Source of the DNA: Bacteroidales bacterium
Lineage (GTDB): Bacteria; Bacteroidota; Bacteroidia; Bacteroidales; UBA12077
DNA: 26,605 nt
Direction of reading: 5' to 3'
Assembly: GCA_030156305.1 (NCBI GenBank)
Contig: JASGMZ010000013.1
Location: 1-26,605, forward strand
Notes under the pieces: generated by a model
What the model was told of the DNA's origin: nothing
Databases searched by the model: none
The model's input: only the letters and a program-made list of their open reading frames with translations
Program-made: the position numbers and the translations under genes
Shown: positions 25,414-26,605 of the stretch, in pieces
How positions within the stretch are numbered: the first letter of the stretch is position 1
Layout: each line of letters opens with the position of its first letter

Positions 25414-26451
25414 ATGAAGAAAAAAAGGGAAGTTATATCAGCAATTGGTTTTATCATTTGTTTTCTTTTACTCTTCACTTACACAACATCGCTTATAATG
25501 CCAAAAGGTAATGCAAAATTTGATAATGTAAAAAGGATGGACACATTCTATAGGCAGCCAAAGAACACAATTGATGTATTATTTTTAGGTGCAAGCACAA
25601 TTAGAAATGGTATTTCTCCTCTAACAATGTGGGAAGAATTTGGTTTTACCAGCTATGTGCGCGCTACAAGCTCTCAAAGTCCAATGATAACTTATTACTA
25701 CCTACTAGAGACTCTAAAATATCAAAGTCCCAAAGTAGTCATCATTGACGGTGGTTCTCTATTGCAAACTGGATTAAAAGTGGATGAAAATGAGCCATCA
25801 AATAGAAAAGCTATCGACCCAATGAGATTTTCTTTAATCAAACTGAATTTGATTTTCGATATGCAGTCGCACAGTGAAAATCAGACCATAATTAGTTATT
25901 TATTCCCAATATTGCGATACCATGATAGGTGGAAAGACATTACTAAGATTGATTTCACTAATGATAGATATGATCCTTACAAAGGTCAATACGTGGTTTT
26001 TACGAATGAACCTGCTGATATTCCTAATGATTTTATGGAACATGTAGGAACAGCTTCTGACCCAGTTGAGGAAGTGTATTTTTATCATAAAAAAATTATT
26101 GATTTGTGTAAACAAAAGGGAATAATTCTTATTTATTTGGATCTTCCAAGACTTAATAAATCAACTTATTCCAAATATCTCAGTGTTAAAAATTTCGCAG
26201 CCAAAAACGATGTGATTTATATCAATTATTCTTTTCCTGAAATCTTAGAAGAAGTTGGTTTTGATCCTTTAACAGATCTGGAGAATTCTAATCACCTTAA
26301 TACATTTGGTTCAATAAAATTTTCAAGGCATCTTGCTAGTTATTTAGAAAGCCAGTTTACTCTTCCTAATAGAAAAAACTCTGATGTGGCAGCTCAATGG
26401 GACGAGGATTATAGAATATTTGAAAGGCAAATTGAAGAGCACAGTAACTGA
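25414..26451 (+). CDS. SGNH/DltD-like membrane-anchored protein
   Basis: I choose the ATG at 25414 (345 residues): it starts 7 bases after the MBOAT stop, with GAGGA upstream and a classic KKKRE plus signal-anchor (about 7-28). The open frame extends up to 25351, but that would overlap the MBOAT gene and put 21 charged residues before the anchor. The external domain has DVLFLGASTIRNGI (nucleophile Ser61) and LENSNHLNTFG (His294), the ends of an SGNH-type site. At the -3 position from His is Asn rather than the usual Asp. DltD and AlgJ-type partners of MBOAT proteins deliver the group to the surface polymer. Confidence 0.8.
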   Translation: MKKKREVISAIGFIICFLLLFTYTTSLIMPKGNAKFDNVKRMDTFYRQPKNTIDVLFLGASTIRNGISPLTMWEEFGFTSYVRATSSQSPMITYYYLLETLKYQSPKVVIIDGGSLLQTGLKVDENEPSNRKAIDPMRFSLIKLNLIFDMQSHSENQTIISYLFPILRYHDRWKDITKIDFTNDRYDPYKGQYVVFTNEPADIPNDFMEHVGTASDPVEEVYFYHKKIIDLCKQKGIILIYLDLPRLNKSTYSKYLSVKNFAAKNDVIYINYSFPEILEEVGFDPLTDLENSNHLNTFGSIKFSRHLASYLESQFTLPNRKNSDVAAQWDEDYRIFERQIEEHSN

Positions 26452-26453
26452 AA

Positions 26454-26469
26454 TATTTCTTCGGAAATA
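26454..26469 (+). terminator. Weak hairpin after the dlt-like operon
   Basis: TATTTC (26454-26459) and GAAATA (26464-26469) pair around a stable TTCG tetraloop immediately after the last stop. There is no T-run, so it may only protect the mRNA end. Confidence 0.25.
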
Positions 26470-26506
26470 CATTCTTGTTCCTGAAAAGGTTGTAACTAAT
26501 CAATAT

Positions 26507-26605
26507 TGAACTGCACCCCAAAAGTTGGACAATAAACCAACAGAAAGGGTGCAGTTTTAGTATGGATAAATATAGAGAAGAGCAGCGAAAGAAAGCCGTG
26601 TTGGC
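26507..26605 (+). mobile_element. Left end of an IS3-family (IS150-type) insertion sequence
   Basis: TGAACTGCACCCCAAAAGTT starts at 26507 and is the characteristic IS150-group terminal repeat. AACTGCACCC (26509-26518) recurs inverted as GGGTGCAGTT (26547-26556), just before the first ORF. The element runs off the window, so its other end and target repeat cannot be seen. Confidence 0.75.
26562..26605 (+). CDS. IS3-family transposase OrfA (start only)
   Basis: ATG at 26562 begins MDKYREEQRKKAVL, a typical basic helical start of the helix-turn-helix OrfA in IS3-type elements. Only 14 full codons fit in the window. OrfA normally binds the terminal repeats and is extended by frameshifting into the DDE transposase OrfAB. 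Confidence 0.65.
   Translation, partial: MDKYREEQRKKAVL

Overview
The window looks like accessory DNA from a Gram-positive-type or monoderm bacterium, most plausibly a member of the Chloroflexota (Anaerolineae-like). This is inferred from gene types and architecture, not from a marker gene. It holds a long RHS/YD-repeat protein, a divergently transcribed type VII secretion (ESX/WXG100) locus with its own protein kinase, PP2C phosphatase and vWA proteins, a dlt-like acyl/aminoacyl transfer operon, and insertion-sequence debris between the blocks. No rRNA, intact tRNA, CRISPR array or core housekeeping gene is visible.

Layout. (1) 1-4362: the 3' part of an RHS protein: beta-helix remnant, YD repeats, RHS core and an AT-rich unique C-terminal tip. 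(2) 4363-5512: gene-poor scar DNA with an IS256-type transposase fragment and a degenerate tRNA 3' half. (3) 5513-8026, minus strand: four genes in the order WXG100-like effector with a CHAP hydrolase domain, EspG-like chaperone candidate, YukD/EsaB-like ubiquitin fold, and a small WXG100-like helical protein. (4) 8132-20546, plus strand: two WXG100 proteins behind a near-consensus promoter, a tandem family of divergent WXG100 paralogues (four genes plus one broken copy), a three-ATPase EccC/EssC-type motor, two tandem vWA proteins (the first with a degenerate metal site), a membrane-anchored PP2C phosphatase, a six-TM protein, and a kinase-TM-extracytoplasmic-domain protein. (5) 20547-21879: gene-poor DNA with a second tRNA-like 3' half, short repeats and a large inverted repeat. 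(6) 21880-26451: adenylation enzyme, carrier protein, MBOAT acyltransferase and SGNH/DltD-like protein. (7) 26507 to the end: the left end and orfA start of an IS3-type element.

Working model. The WXG100 proteins are substrates or partners of the EccC-type motor. The EspG-like protein would be a cytosolic chaperone and the YukD-like protein an accessory. The CHAP protein would be a secreted wall hydrolase. The kinase and PP2C, both predicted to span the membrane once, would form an opposed phosphorylation switch controlling the machine. The kinase-TM-external-domain layout recalls EssB/YukC of Firmicutes, whose cytoplasmic domain has a pseudokinase fold, but here the catalytic residues are retained. 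No recognisable EccB, EccD, EccE, mycosin, EssA or EsaA is present, so the six-TM protein and the kinase may take their places, or those genes lie elsewhere. The downstream four-gene operon would activate an acyl or aminoacyl group, load it on a carrier protein, and pass it across the membrane to a surface polymer.
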